A stretch of 33,582 nucleotides of DNA from Sphingobium sp. (GTDB lineage: Bacteria > Pseudomonadota > Alphaproteobacteria > Sphingomonadales > Sphingomonadaceae). The stretch is from NCBI GenBank assembly GCA_013911745.1, contig JACESO010000024.1, positions 1-33,582 of the forward strand. Reading direction: 5' to 3'. Below the pieces are notes generated by a model, which searched no databases, had not been told where the DNA came from, and saw only the letters and a list, made by a program, of their open reading frames with translations. Positions 17,634 to 25,928 of this stretch are shown here, one piece after another; the first letter of the stretch is position 1, and each line of letters begins with the position of its first letter. The translations under genes and the position numbers were made by a program.

Positions 17634-19405
17634 TGGCGACGAAGTTACCTGCCGTTGACGTGGTGATCGTCGGGTCGGGCTGGACCGGCGGCATCGTCGC
17701 CAAGGAACTGGCGCCCACCGGACTCAAGGTCGTGATGTTCGAACGCGGCCGGCCGCAGGATACCGTCCCCGACTTCGCGGGTCCGCAGGCGCATGACGCG
17801 CTGAAATATAGTCGGCGTCTGCATATGGTGCAGGATCTGTCACAGGAAACCATTACCTTCCGGAACAGCATGGATCAGGTCGCCTTGCCGATCCGCCAGC
17901 ACGGCTTCTACTGGCCCGGTACAAATGTCGGCGGATCGGGTGCGCACTGGTCGGGGCTTACCTGGCGCTGGTCGGAGTGGGAGCACAAGATGCGCTCCGG
18001 GACGATCGGCAAATATGGGAAGAGCCTCATTCCGGAGGACATGAACCTCCAGGATTGGCCTATCTCATACGACGAACTCGAACCCTATTATGACCGGTTC
18101 GAGAAGGTGTGCGGGATATCGGGGAAGGCGGGGAATCTGAAAGGCCGCAAGGTAGCCGGCGGCAATCCGTTCGAGGCGCCTCGCCAGAATGAATATCCAA
18201 CCCCGCCAATGACCGCGTCGCATGTCATGACGCTGTTCGACAAGGCGACTGCCAATCTCGGATATCATCCCTTTCCGATCCCGACCGCCAACTGTTCGCA
18301 GGACTATGTGAACCCGGACGGCATCGCACTTGGTCAGTGCCATTATTGCGGTCACTGCACAGCTTTCGGCTGCGAAGCCAACGCGAAGGCGAGCCCGCAT
18401 TTCCTGATGCTGCCGCTTGCACGCAAGAACCCCAATTTCCAGCTTCGCACCAACGCCACGGTCGTGAAGATCAACCTGGACTCCGATGGCAAGCGTGCGA
18501 CCGGGGTCACCTATGTCGATGCCCGTGGCCGCGAGATCGAACAGCCAGCCGATCTGGTGGTGCTCGGTGCATTCGTCACCGGGAACGTCCATCTGATGCT
18601 CCATTCGGGCATCGGCAAGCCCTATGACCCCAAGACCAATACGGGCGTCATCGGCCGCAACTACGCCTTCCAGGGCGGCGGCGGCGCGCGGTTGCTGCTG
18701 GACAGCAACACGTTCACCAACCCTTTCATGGGGTCGGGTGCGCTCGGCAGTTGGATCGACGACTTCAACGGCGACAATTATGATTTCGCCAAGGCCGGTT
18801 ATATCGGTGGCGGCGGCATCAGCATCGGCAGCAATAGCGGAGACCCGCTGACCTATCATCCGACCATGCCCGGCCAGCCCCGGTGGGGCAAGGGATGGAA
18901 GAAGGCGATGGTCGACGCCTATCATCATGTCGCCGGCGTCAGCCATCAGGGCGCGGTGATGAGCTATCGACAGAATTATTTCGATCTCGATCCGACGTAC
19001 CGGGATGCATTCGGCAGGCCGATGCTGCGCCTGACCTTCGACTGGCAGCCTAATGAACAGAAGCTGATGGCGGCGCACAGCGCCGTCTGCCAGCGCATCG
19101 CTGAGGAGATCACAGGCCGCAAGGAAGGCGGAGCCGGGATGCCCCGCAGCTTCGGTCACTTCAACAGCGGTTTCTACCAGACCACCCACAATACCGGCGG
19201 CGTGGTGTTCGGCGACGATCCTAAGACCAGCGCGCTCAACAAATATTGCCAGTCCTGGGACGTGCCGAACCTGTTCGTGCTCGGCTCCTGCGTGTTTCCG
19301 CAAAATGCGGGCCGCAACCCCACGGGCCCGGTAGGCGCCCTCGCATTCTGGGCGGCGGACGCCATTACCAAAAAATATCTCAAGCGCCCCGGCGCTCTGG
19401 TTTGA
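17633..19405 (+). CDS. GMC-family FAD dehydrogenase, large subunit, with a Cys-rich cluster motif
   Basis: 590 residues. The FAD Rossmann motif is at the start (VVIVGSGWTGGIVAKEL, Gly14-x-Gly16-x-x-Gly19) and GTNVGGSGAHWSG follows. The C-terminal region has FGHFNSGFYQTTHNTGG and QNAGRNPTGPVGAL, with the conserved catalytic His/Asn of gluconate/sorbitol-type GMC dehydrogenases. Cys236, Cys239, Cys242 and Cys247 form a C-x2-C-x2-C-x4-C motif in the region where the related FAD glucose dehydrogenase holds a 3Fe-4S cluster. With the Tat small subunit and the cytochrome c 39 bases downstream it should form a periplasmic electron-transferring dehydrogenase for an alcohol or cyclic sugar-like substrate. 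I chose the ATG at 17633; longer frames only overlap the small subunit. Confidence 0.92.
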   Translation: MATKLPAVDVVIVGSGWTGGIVAKELAPTGLKVVMFERGRPQDTVPDFAGPQAHDALKYSRRLHMVQDLSQETITFRNSMDQVALPIRQHGFYWPGTNVGGSGAHWSGLTWRWSEWEHKMRSGTIGKYGKSLIPEDMNLQDWPISYDELEPYYDRFEKVCGISGKAGNLKGRKVAGGNPFEAPRQNEYPTPPMTASHVMTLFDKATANLGYHPFPIPTANCSQDYVNPDGIALGQCHYCGHCTAFGCEANAKASPHFLMLPLARKNPNFQLRTNATVVKINLDSDGKRATGVTYVDARGREIEQPADLVVLGAFVTGNVHLMLHSGIGKPYDPKTNTGVIGRNYAFQGGGGARLLLDSNTFTNPFMGSGALGSWIDDFNGDNYDFAKAGYIGGGGISIGSNSGDPLTYHPTMPGQPRWGKGWKKAMVDAYHHVAGVSHQGAVMSYRQNYFDLDPTYRDAFGRPMLRLTFDWQPNEQKLMAAHSAVCQRIAEEITGRKEGGAGMPRSFGHFNSGFYQTTHNTGGVVFGDDPKTSALNKYCQSWDVPNLFVLGSCVFPQNAGRNPTGPVGALAFWAADAITKKYLKRPGALV

Positions 19406-19444
19406 ACATTGTGCGCCCGACGCGCACCATAGGAGGTTAGGTAC

Positions 19445-19843
19445 GTGAAGACTTGGATTTTTGCCGCAGGGATTGGAGCGATGGCTCTGGCCGGCACTGC
19501 GCTGGCTGCCGCGCCCAAGGGCAATCCCGCCAAGGGCCAGCAGATTTTCGCCCGCTGTGCCGCCTGTCACAAGGTGGGGCCAAGTCCAGCCCGCTCGATC
19601 GGTCCGTCGCTGAACGGAGTGGTCGGTCGCCCCGCCGGCACCGAAGCGGGTTACCGCTACTCGCCGGCGATGAAGGCATCGGGCATCAAGTGGGACGAGG
19701 CCAGCATCGACAAGTTGCTGCAGGGGCCGGCCAAGCTGGTCCCCGGCACGAAGATGATTTTCCCTGGCATGGCATCACCGCAGGATCGCGCTGATGTCAT
19801 CGCCTATCTGAAACAATATGGCGCGGACGGTAACAAGAAGTGA
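19445..19843 (+). CDS. Periplasmic class I cytochrome c
   Basis: 132 residues with a Sec signal (cut near ALAA, about residue 21) and one haem site, CAACH (Cys38, Cys41, His42). Met104 in VPGTKMIFPGM is the expected sixth ligand. GPSLNGVVGR and YSPAMKASGIKW are typical of the cytochrome c2/mitochondrial-c group. The start is a GTG with a full AGGAGG eight bases before it (19431-19436). It most likely accepts electrons from the FAD dehydrogenase encoded just upstream and carries them to the oxidase. Its stop overlaps the next start (GTGA). Confidence 0.93.
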   Translation: MKTWIFAAGIGAMALAGTALAAAPKGNPAKGQQIFARCAACHKVGPSPARSIGPSLNGVVGRPAGTEAGYRYSPAMKASGIKWDEASIDKLLQGPAKLVPGTKMIFPGMASPQDRADVIAYLKQYGADGNKK

Positions 19844-21075
19844 GCGACATCCCCTATGCTTTCGGCGCGCTTCGCCTGCCGCGATCGGTTCTGTTCGGCC
19901 GGGGTCAGCGCCATGCGCTGGGCGCGGCCGCCAGCAAGCTGGGCAAGCGCGCGCTGATCTGTACGGACGAACGGCAGGGCGCACAGCCTGAATTCCACGC
20001 CATGGTCGCCGATCTGAAAAGCCACGGCATGGAGGTTCACGTCTTCGACCGGACCATCCCCGACCTTCCGATCGGGCCGATCGAGGATTGTGTCGAGGAA
20101 GTGCGTAGCTTCGCGCCGGATGTCGTTATCGGTATTGGTGGCGGCAGTTCCATGGACATGGCGAAGGTCGTCGCCGTTCTGCTGACTCATGGCGGCGATC
20201 TGCGCTCCTATTATGGCGAGTTCGCGGTTCCCGGACCCGTTATGCCGTTGATCGCCATGCCGACCACGGCAGGCACCGGATCGGAAGTGACGCCCGTTGC
20301 TGTGGTATCCGACGACGAACGCGGCGCGAAGGTGGGCATAGCCAGTCCGCATCTCATACCGCTGGTTGCGATCTGCGATCCCGAACTGACCGTCACCTGC
20401 CCCCCGACCCTGACCGCCTGCTCCGGCGCTGACGCGCTGACCCATGCGGTAGAGGCCTACACGACCTTAGCGCGTCCTGCCGATCCCATGTTGACGCAGG
20501 ATCATGTCTTCGTCGGCAAGAACCTCCTTTCAGATCATTTCGCTCGATTGGCGGTCGCTAATATCTTCCTTTATCTGGAGCGGGCCTATCGCGACGGCAG
20601 CGACATCGAAGCGCGCGAGGGGCTGATGCTTGCATCCCTCGCAGCTGGCTGCGCCTTCGGGACTGCGGGCACCGCCGCAGCGCACGCGATCCAGTATCCG
20701 GTCGGCAACCTCACGCACACGGCGCATGGCGATGGCGTAGCAACGCTGCTGCCGTTCGTGATGCAGTATAATCAGCCTTTCTGCCGCGCCGCTTTCGCTG
20801 AGCTTGCTCGGACGATCCAGCTGCCCGACGCCCCCGAGGCCGACTTGTCGCAGGCGTTCATCGACGCTGTCGCCGATCTGCTCGGCAGGGTCGCGATCCC
20901 TCGCTCGCTCGCGGCGCTGGGGCTTAAGGCGGAGCAGCAGGATTTCGTCGCCGAAAACGCCCTGAACGCTGCCCGGCTGGTCAAGAACAACCCCCGCCCC
21001 CTCGATCTGATTGCAATGCAGGCCATTACCCGGGCCGCATTTTCCGGTGAGCGCGCTGCGCTCCGGGCTGTCTGA
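19840..21075 (+). CDS. Iron-containing (group III) alcohol dehydrogenase
   Basis: 411 residues, cytoplasmic (no signal). The nucleotide site is IGIGGGSSMDMAK and PTTAGTGSEVTPVAVV. Metal ligands are Asp198 and His202 in GADALTHAVEAY, then His282 and His296 (in LTHTAHGDG), with spacing as in FucO. Family members reduce or oxidise short alcohols or aldehydes with NAD(P), including 4-hydroxybutyrate-type and maleylacetate-like substrates. Together with the semialdehyde dehydrogenase-like gene 21 bases downstream it suggests hydroxy-acid to semialdehyde to diacid oxidation. The start is the GTG at 19840, overlapping the cytochrome stop. Confidence 0.92.
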   Translation: MSDIPYAFGALRLPRSVLFGRGQRHALGAAASKLGKRALICTDERQGAQPEFHAMVADLKSHGMEVHVFDRTIPDLPIGPIEDCVEEVRSFAPDVVIGIGGGSSMDMAKVVAVLLTHGGDLRSYYGEFAVPGPVMPLIAMPTTAGTGSEVTPVAVVSDDERGAKVGIASPHLIPLVAICDPELTVTCPPTLTACSGADALTHAVEAYTTLARPADPMLTQDHVFVGKNLLSDHFARLAVANIFLYLERAYRDGSDIEAREGLMLASLAAGCAFGTAGTAAAHAIQYPVGNLTHTAHGDGVATLLPFVMQYNQPFCRAAFAELARTIQLPDAPEADLSQAFIDAVADLLGRVAIPRSLAALGLKAEQQDFVAENALNAARLVKNNPRPLDLIAMQAITRAAFSGERAALRAV

Positions 21076-21096
21076 TCCTCTGCCACAAGGTTTGCC

Positions 21097-22578
21097 ATGA
21101 CGAACAGCTTCACTTGCACTACCACTGAAGGCCATGCCGGCCCCTTCGCCATTCCGACCGATCTTTTGATCGGTGAGCAATGGACGGGGGCCGCGAGCGG
21201 CAAGCGCATCGACATCCTCAATCCCGCTACCGAAACAACGCTGACCTCGGTGGCCGACGCAAGTCCGGCGGAAGGCATCGCCGCAGTCGATGCGGCATCC
21301 GCTGCGGCGGGATCGTGGGCAGCGACGCCGCCGCGCAAGCGCGCCGATATCCTGCTCGCCTGCTTCCATGCCATGATGGAAGAGCAGGAATGGCTGGCGC
21401 AACTCATCACGCTTGAGAATGGCAAGTCACTGGCCGATGCGCGCGGCGAGGTCGCCTACGCAGCCGAATTCTTCCGCTGGTATGCGGAGGAAGCGGTACG
21501 CATCAATGGCGAACTGTCGATATCACCGGGTGGCGCAAACCGGATCATGGTGCAATATCAGCCGATCGGCATCGCCCTGTTGATCACGCCGTGGAATTTC
21601 CCCGCGGCGATGGCGACCCGCAAGATCGCCCCGGCGCTGGCGGCAGGCTGCACCTGTATCCTGAAGCCAGCCGAAGAGACGCCGCTGACGGCGCTGGCTG
21701 TGGCGGAGATCATGCGTCGCGCCGGTGTGCCGGCAGGCGTCGTGAACGTCATCAACACCAGCGAACCGGGACCGGTCTGCAGCGAGATCCTGCACGATCC
21801 CCGCGTCCGCAAACTGTCCTTCACCGGATCGACCGAAGTGGGTCGCATCCTTTTGCGGCAGGCGGCCGATCAGGTCATCAGCTCGTCCATGGAACTGGGC
21901 GGCAATGCGCCCTTCCTGATTCTGGACGACGCGGACCTGGCCGAGGCGATCGAAGGCGCTCTGGTGGCCAAGATGCGCAACGCTGGTGAGGCCTGTACCG
22001 CTGCCAATCGCTTCTATGTCCAGCGCGGTATTCACGACGCCTTCGTCGCCAAGCTGGTGGACCGTATGGGGGCGATGAAGATGGGGCCCGGCCTGGAAAG
22101 CGCAACCCAGTGCGGCGCGATGATCAACCGGGCGGCGATCGACAAGATCGAACATCTGGTCGCCGATGCGGTCAGCCGTGGGGCGGAGGTAAAGCTGGGC
22201 GGTCAGACACCTGCCGGAGCCGGTTTCTTCTATCCGCCCTCGGTTCTGGCCAATGTTCAGCCGGGTTCCGAGATATTGACCACCGAAGTGTTCGGTCCAG
22301 TCGCAGCCGTGATCCCTTTCGACGATCCACAGGAAGCTATCTCGCTCGCCAATGCGACCGAATATGGGCTAGCGGCCTATGTCTATACCGACAACCTCAA
22401 GCGCGGCCTACAAATGGCCGAGCAGATCGAGGCGGGAATGGTCGCGATCAATCGCGGTCTTGTATCCGACGCGGCGGCGCCGTTCGGTGGCGTCAAGCAG
22501 AGCGGGCTTGGACGCGAAGGATCGCACCATGGCCTGCTGGAATATTGCGAGGCCAAATATATCGCCGTCAGCTGGTGA
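21097..22578 (+). CDS. NAD(P)-dependent aldehyde dehydrogenase, succinate-semialdehyde dehydrogenase-like
   Basis: 493 residues. Motifs are ITPWNFPAAMATRKIAPALAAGCT, the coenzyme loop FTGSTEVGRILL, general base Glu266 in MELGGNAPFL and nucleophile Cys300 in NAGEACTAANRF. The ELGGNAPF and APFGGVKQSGLGREGS segments resemble GabD. It would oxidise a semialdehyde, perhaps the product of the preceding alcohol dehydrogenase, to a carboxylate in the cytoplasm. The genuine substrate may not be succinate semialdehyde, because no GABA genes are nearby. A weak AAGG precedes the ATG. Confidence 0.9.
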   Translation: MTNSFTCTTTEGHAGPFAIPTDLLIGEQWTGAASGKRIDILNPATETTLTSVADASPAEGIAAVDAASAAAGSWAATPPRKRADILLACFHAMMEEQEWLAQLITLENGKSLADARGEVAYAAEFFRWYAEEAVRINGELSISPGGANRIMVQYQPIGIALLITPWNFPAAMATRKIAPALAAGCTCILKPAEETPLTALAVAEIMRRAGVPAGVVNVINTSEPGPVCSEILHDPRVRKLSFTGSTEVGRILLRQAADQVISSSMELGGNAPFLILDDADLAEAIEGALVAKMRNAGEACTAANRFYVQRGIHDAFVAKLVDRMGAMKMGPGLESATQCGAMINRAAIDKIEHLVADAVSRGAEVKLGGQTPAGAGFFYPPSVLANVQPGSEILTTEVFGPVAAVIPFDDPQEAISLANATEYGLAAYVYTDNLKRGLQMAEQIEAGMVAINRGLVSDAAAPFGGVKQSGLGREGSHHGLLEYCEAKYIAVSW

Positions 22579-22629
22579 TCTGCACAGCCAAGTGAAGCGC
22601 AACAGAGCTAGGAGAGGGCCGAAAGCGCG

Positions 22630-24699
22630 ATGACCAAAGTGAGCCGACGTGGGCTTTTAGGCGGGACCGTCGCCGCTGCCGCCGCCATTGGAACCCATCC
22701 GATCCGGCGCGCAGCGGCCCAGGAATTGCCGGGCGGGCCGGACACGGAATGGCGCCATTATGCCGCCGACCAGGCGAATACCCGCTATTCGCCGCTCGAC
22801 CAGATCAATGGCGAGAATTTCGGGGATTTGCAAGTCGCCTGGAGCTTCAAGACCGACATTCTCGGCGCGCGGAAGGAATATCAGTTCGAGCCGACGCCCC
22901 TGCTCATCAAAGGAAGGTTGTTCCTGACAGCAGGGTCGCGGCGGGATTGTGTGGCGGTCGACGCGGCAACGGGCGAACTGCTTTGGATGTACCGCAAGGA
23001 TGAAGGCCAGCGCGCGCTCAATTCGCCGCGCCAGCTCTCGGGCCATGGCTGTTCCTATTGGACGGACGGGAAGCAGGAACGCATCCTGTTCGTAACGATC
23101 GGCTATCAGCTGGTGTCGCTCGATGCGGCCACAGGCTTGCCCGATACCGCGTTCGGCGTGAACGGCGTGGTCGATCTCAAGCAGGATTTCGATCAGGACA
23201 TCGATCTTGAAACGGCCGACGTCGGCCTGCACGCCACGCCGCTTGTCGCGCGGGACACCGTGGTCGTCGGGGCGGCGCATACGGCCGGCGACGTGCCGGC
23301 CGTGCGCAAGAACGTGAAGGGCTATGTGCGCGGCTTCGACGTGCGGACGGGCAAGCGCAAATGGATTTTTCATACGATTCCCAAAAAAGGGGAGTTTGGC
23401 TATGACAGCTGGCTGAACAGGGACGCCGACGAAGCGGGTAACGGCGGCGTATGGGCCGAAATGTCGGCGGATGAAGAACTCGGCCTCGTTTACGTGCCAG
23501 TCGAATTGGCGACCGGCGACGAGATGGGCATGTTCCGCAGGGGCGATGCTCTGTTCGGTGAGTCGCTCGTCGCGCTCGACATCGAAACAGGCGAGCGGCG
23601 TTGGCATTACCAGCTCGTCCATCATGGCCTGTGGGACAGGGACATTCCCTGCGCGCCGATCCTCTGCGACATTCCCGTCGACGGCCGCACGGTGAAGGCG
23701 CTTGCGCAGCCGACCAAGCAATGCTTCCTCTACGTCCTGGACCGGACCAACGGGAAGCCTATCTGGCCGATCGTCGAGCGACCGGTCGAGAAGGGCGATG
23801 TGCCGGGCGAATGGTATGCCAAGACGCAGCCCTTCCCGACCAAGCCGCCTGCCTATGACGTGCAGGGGGTGACCGTCGACGATCTGATCGACTTCACGCC
23901 AGCCTTGCGGGCCAAGGCGGTGGAACTGGTCAAGCAATATAAGATCGGTCCGCTCTACACACCGCCGGTCATCAGCAAGCCCGGCCGGTGGGGCACGATT
24001 TCCGCGCCCGGTGTTCAGGGCGGGACCAATTGGCCCGGCGGATGCTATGATCCAGAAAGCCATACCGTCTTCGTCTATTCCAAGACTCAGCCATCGGTCA
24101 TGGGCATCATCCCGAACAAGGATCCCAGCGTTTCCGAATTCCCGTATGTCCATGGCATCGCCGGACGGGATGTCGCGCCGCAGGTGGCGATGGGAGCGGA
24201 GCGGGCCGACCAGTTCCGCCGTCCGCCAGCACCAAAGCCGGGTTCCGACCCGCCACCCGGTTTCCTGATGGTCGATGGCCTGCCGTTGCTGAAGCCACCC
24301 TATGGTCGGATCACTGCGATCGACCTCACCAAAGGGGATCTGAAATGGCAGATCGCCCATGGCGAAACGCCCGACAATGTGCGCAATCACCCGGCGCTCA
24401 AGGGTTTGAAAATTCCGCGGACCGGCCGATCGGGCAATCTGGGGCCACTTTGTACCAAGACATTGGTGATCTGTGGAGAAGCCGGCTTCTACACCAACGA
24501 ATATGGCATCCGGGGTGCGATGCTGCGGGCCTATGACAAGGCGACCGGCGAGGAGAAAGGCGCGGTCTATATGCCCGCGCCACAGAGCGGATCGCCCATG
24601 ACCTATATGTTGAACGGGCGGCAGTATATCGTCGTCGCCATTGGCGGCGGCAACTATAGCGCGGAGCTTGTGGCATTCAGGCTGCCGGGAGTGGCATGA
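22630..24699 (+). CDS. PQQ-dependent dehydrogenase (quinoprotein beta-propeller) with Tat-like signal
   Basis: 689 residues. The N-terminus VSRRGLLGGTVAAAAAI looks like a twin-arginine signal (RR at 6-7), unusual for quinoproteins, with cleavage near residue 30. The body is an eight-bladed propeller of the glucose/quinate dehydrogenase type without the membrane anchor: WRHYAADQANTRYSPLDQI, repeated W-type blades (TGELLWMYRKDEG, TGKRKWIFHTIP, TGERRWHYQLVHHGLWDRDIP), and the catalytic-region Trp335-Asp336-x-Asp338. It has no haem motif; the cytochrome c gene overlapping its stop should take its electrons. GGAGAGG lies 12 bases before the ATG. The substrate is unknown: a sugar, polyol or cyclic alcohol. 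Confidence 0.9.
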   Translation: MTKVSRRGLLGGTVAAAAAIGTHPIRRAAAQELPGGPDTEWRHYAADQANTRYSPLDQINGENFGDLQVAWSFKTDILGARKEYQFEPTPLLIKGRLFLTAGSRRDCVAVDAATGELLWMYRKDEGQRALNSPRQLSGHGCSYWTDGKQERILFVTIGYQLVSLDAATGLPDTAFGVNGVVDLKQDFDQDIDLETADVGLHATPLVARDTVVVGAAHTAGDVPAVRKNVKGYVRGFDVRTGKRKWIFHTIPKKGEFGYDSWLNRDADEAGNGGVWAEMSADEELGLVYVPVELATGDEMGMFRRGDALFGESLVALDIETGERRWHYQLVHHGLWDRDIPCAPILCDIPVDGRTVKALAQPTKQCFLYVLDRTNGKPIWPIVERPVEKGDVPGEWYAKTQPFPTKPPAYDVQGVTVDDLIDFTPALRAKAVELVKQYKIGPLYTPPVISKPGRWGTISAPGVQGGTNWPGGCYDPESHTVFVYSKTQPSVMGIIPNKDPSVSEFPYVHGIAGRDVAPQVAMGAERADQFRRPPAPKPGSDPPPGFLMVDGLPLLKPPYGRITAIDLTKGDLKWQIAHGETPDNVRNHPALKGLKIPRTGRSGNLGPLCTKTLVICGEAGFYTNEYGIRGAMLRAYDKATGEEKGAVYMPAPQSGSPMTYMLNGRQYIVVAIGGGNYSAELVAFRLPGVA

Positions 24700-25139
24700 T
24701 GAAAGTGAAGAACGGATATTGGGCTGCCGGTGCGGCGCTGCTGCTTGGCGGCGCCGTGATCGCACACGCGCAGGCACCTGAACGTAATGTCTGGACGGGC
24801 GTTTATAGGGCGGAGCAGGCAGAGCGCGGCAAGATTGCCTATGCGGAAAACTGCGCCGCCTGCCATGGCGACACACTGGCCGGCATCGACGTAGCGCCGG
24901 CGCTGGTCGGTCCGACCTTCCTCAACAATTGGAACAACACATCGGCCGGTGACCTGTTCAGCCGCATCCAGTCCACCATGCCCTTGAATGCGCCGGGCAG
25001 CCTTGGCGGCCGGAAGGTGGCGGACATCGAAGCCTATATGTTCGAAGCCAACGGATTTCCGGCCGGCAATCTCGCGCTTCCGCCCAACGCCGCGCTGATG
25101 CCCAATGTACGGATCGTAGCCCAGAAGCCGGAGAAATAG
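24696..25139 (+). CDS. Cytochrome c partner of the first PQQ dehydrogenase
   Basis: 147 residues (146 if the second ATG is used). A Sec signal (cut near AHAQ, about residue 25), then CAACH (Cys53, Cys56, His57). A Met in STMPLNAPGSL is the likely second axial ligand. It overlaps the PQQ dehydrogenase stop by four bases (ATGA) and is the last gene of the long operon. The sequence differs clearly from the cytochromes at 19445 and 29197, so each dehydrogenase seems to have its own electron carrier. The stop lies in a terminator stem shared with the convergent crotonase gene. Confidence 0.92.
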   Translation: MMKVKNGYWAAGAALLLGGAVIAHAQAPERNVWTGVYRAEQAERGKIAYAENCAACHGDTLAGIDVAPALVGPTFLNNWNNTSAGDLFSRIQSTMPLNAPGSLGGRKVADIEAYMFEANGFPAGNLALPPNAALMPNVRIVAQKPEK

Positions 25140-25157
25140 CTTCGGCTATTCTCCGGC
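25127..25157. terminator. Bidirectional stem-loop with TTCG tetraloop over two convergent stop codons
   Basis: GCCGGAGAAATAGC (25127-25140) pairs with GCTATTCTCCGGC (25145-25157), leaving one bulged A, across a TTCG loop. Both stop codons (cytochrome at 25137-25139, crotonase at 25146-25148) are inside the stem. It probably ends both transcripts although T runs are absent. Confidence 0.65.
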
Positions 25158-25928
25158 CCATTCGGGAACCTTCTTCGTGCGGGCGAGGAAGTCGGCGACG
25201 CCGCGCCGGAAGTCTGCGCTTCCATAGACCTGGGCGATCAAATCCTCGATGTTGGGCAGGTTGCCGAAGGTCATCCGGCGTATCATGTCCTTGGTCGCGC
25301 GCGTCGTCAGCGGCGCGTTCTCCGCCGCCCGGATCGCCAGGGCCTCCGCCTCCGCATCCAGCGCCTCGCGCTCCACGATCCGCAGCAGGAACCCACTGGC
25401 AAGCAGCTCTTCCGCCGTCAGCATCTCGCCAAGCAGCACCATGCGCTTGGCGCGCTGGACGCCTATGGCGCCCCCGATACGCGCGACGCTGGCTGCGGAA
25501 AGGCAGTTGCCGATCGTCCGCCCGATCGGGGAGCCGAACCGGGCGTCCCGCGTGGCGATGCGAAAATCGCAGGCGGAAGAGATGTTGATCCCTCCACCGA
25601 CTGCCCAACCCTCGACGACGGCGATGGTGGTGCAGGGGATAGCGTCCACCGCACCCATGCATTCGTCGATCTCGCGTTCATAATCGACGCCCTGCTGGCC
25701 CGTTTGGTAGTCGGCGAACTTGGAAATGTCGGTGCCCGATATGAAGGCCTTTCCGCCCACGCCGCGAAAAACCGCTACGCGGATGGAAGGGTCAGATGCA
25801 ATGTCGCGGGCTGCATCGCGCAGATTGTGCCACATCGCGCTGGTGAGCGCGTTGTGGGCTGCAGGATTGTCGAACCGGATATGGGCCTGATTCCCCCGCT
25901 TTTCGTAGATTAGTCGCGCATCGCTCAT
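25146..25928 (-). CDS. Crotonase-superfamily protein lacking both hydratase glutamates
   Basis: 260 residues. The oxyanion-hole segments are visible (GGKAFISGTDIS near 58-69 and GWAVGGGINISSACD near 107-121). Aligned to rat enoyl-CoA hydratase, Glu144 corresponds to Asn115 (GGGINIS) and Glu164 to Ile135 (FGSPIG), with the same 20-residue spacing, so ordinary water addition is unlikely. Other crotonase chemistries (isomerase, decarboxylase, retro-Claisen or C-C lyase, thioester hydrolysis) remain possible. Its start overlaps the CoA-transferase stop by four bases, so it probably acts on the CoA ester made by that enzyme. Cytoplasmic. Confidence 0.85.
   Translation of the reverse strand: MSDARLIYEKRGNQAHIRFDNPAAHNALTSAMWHNLRDAARDIASDPSIRVAVFRGVGGKAFISGTDISKFADYQTGQQGVDYEREIDECMGAVDAIPCTTIAVVEGWAVGGGINISSACDFRIATRDARFGSPIGRTIGNCLSAASVARIGGAIGVQRAKRMVLLGEMLTAEELLASGFLLRIVEREALDAEAEALAIRAAENAPLTTRATKDMIRRMTFGNLPNIEDLIAQVYGSADFRRGVADFLARTKKVPEWAGE

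Noticed and set aside
14195..25139. Assignment to polyethylene glycol or polyvinyl alcohol degradation
   Set aside because: Those sphingomonad clusters also combine GMC or PQQ dehydrogenases with cytochrome c or aldehyde dehydrogenase, but the oxidised-PVA hydrolase, the acyl-CoA synthetase and the AraC regulator of those systems are not seen here.
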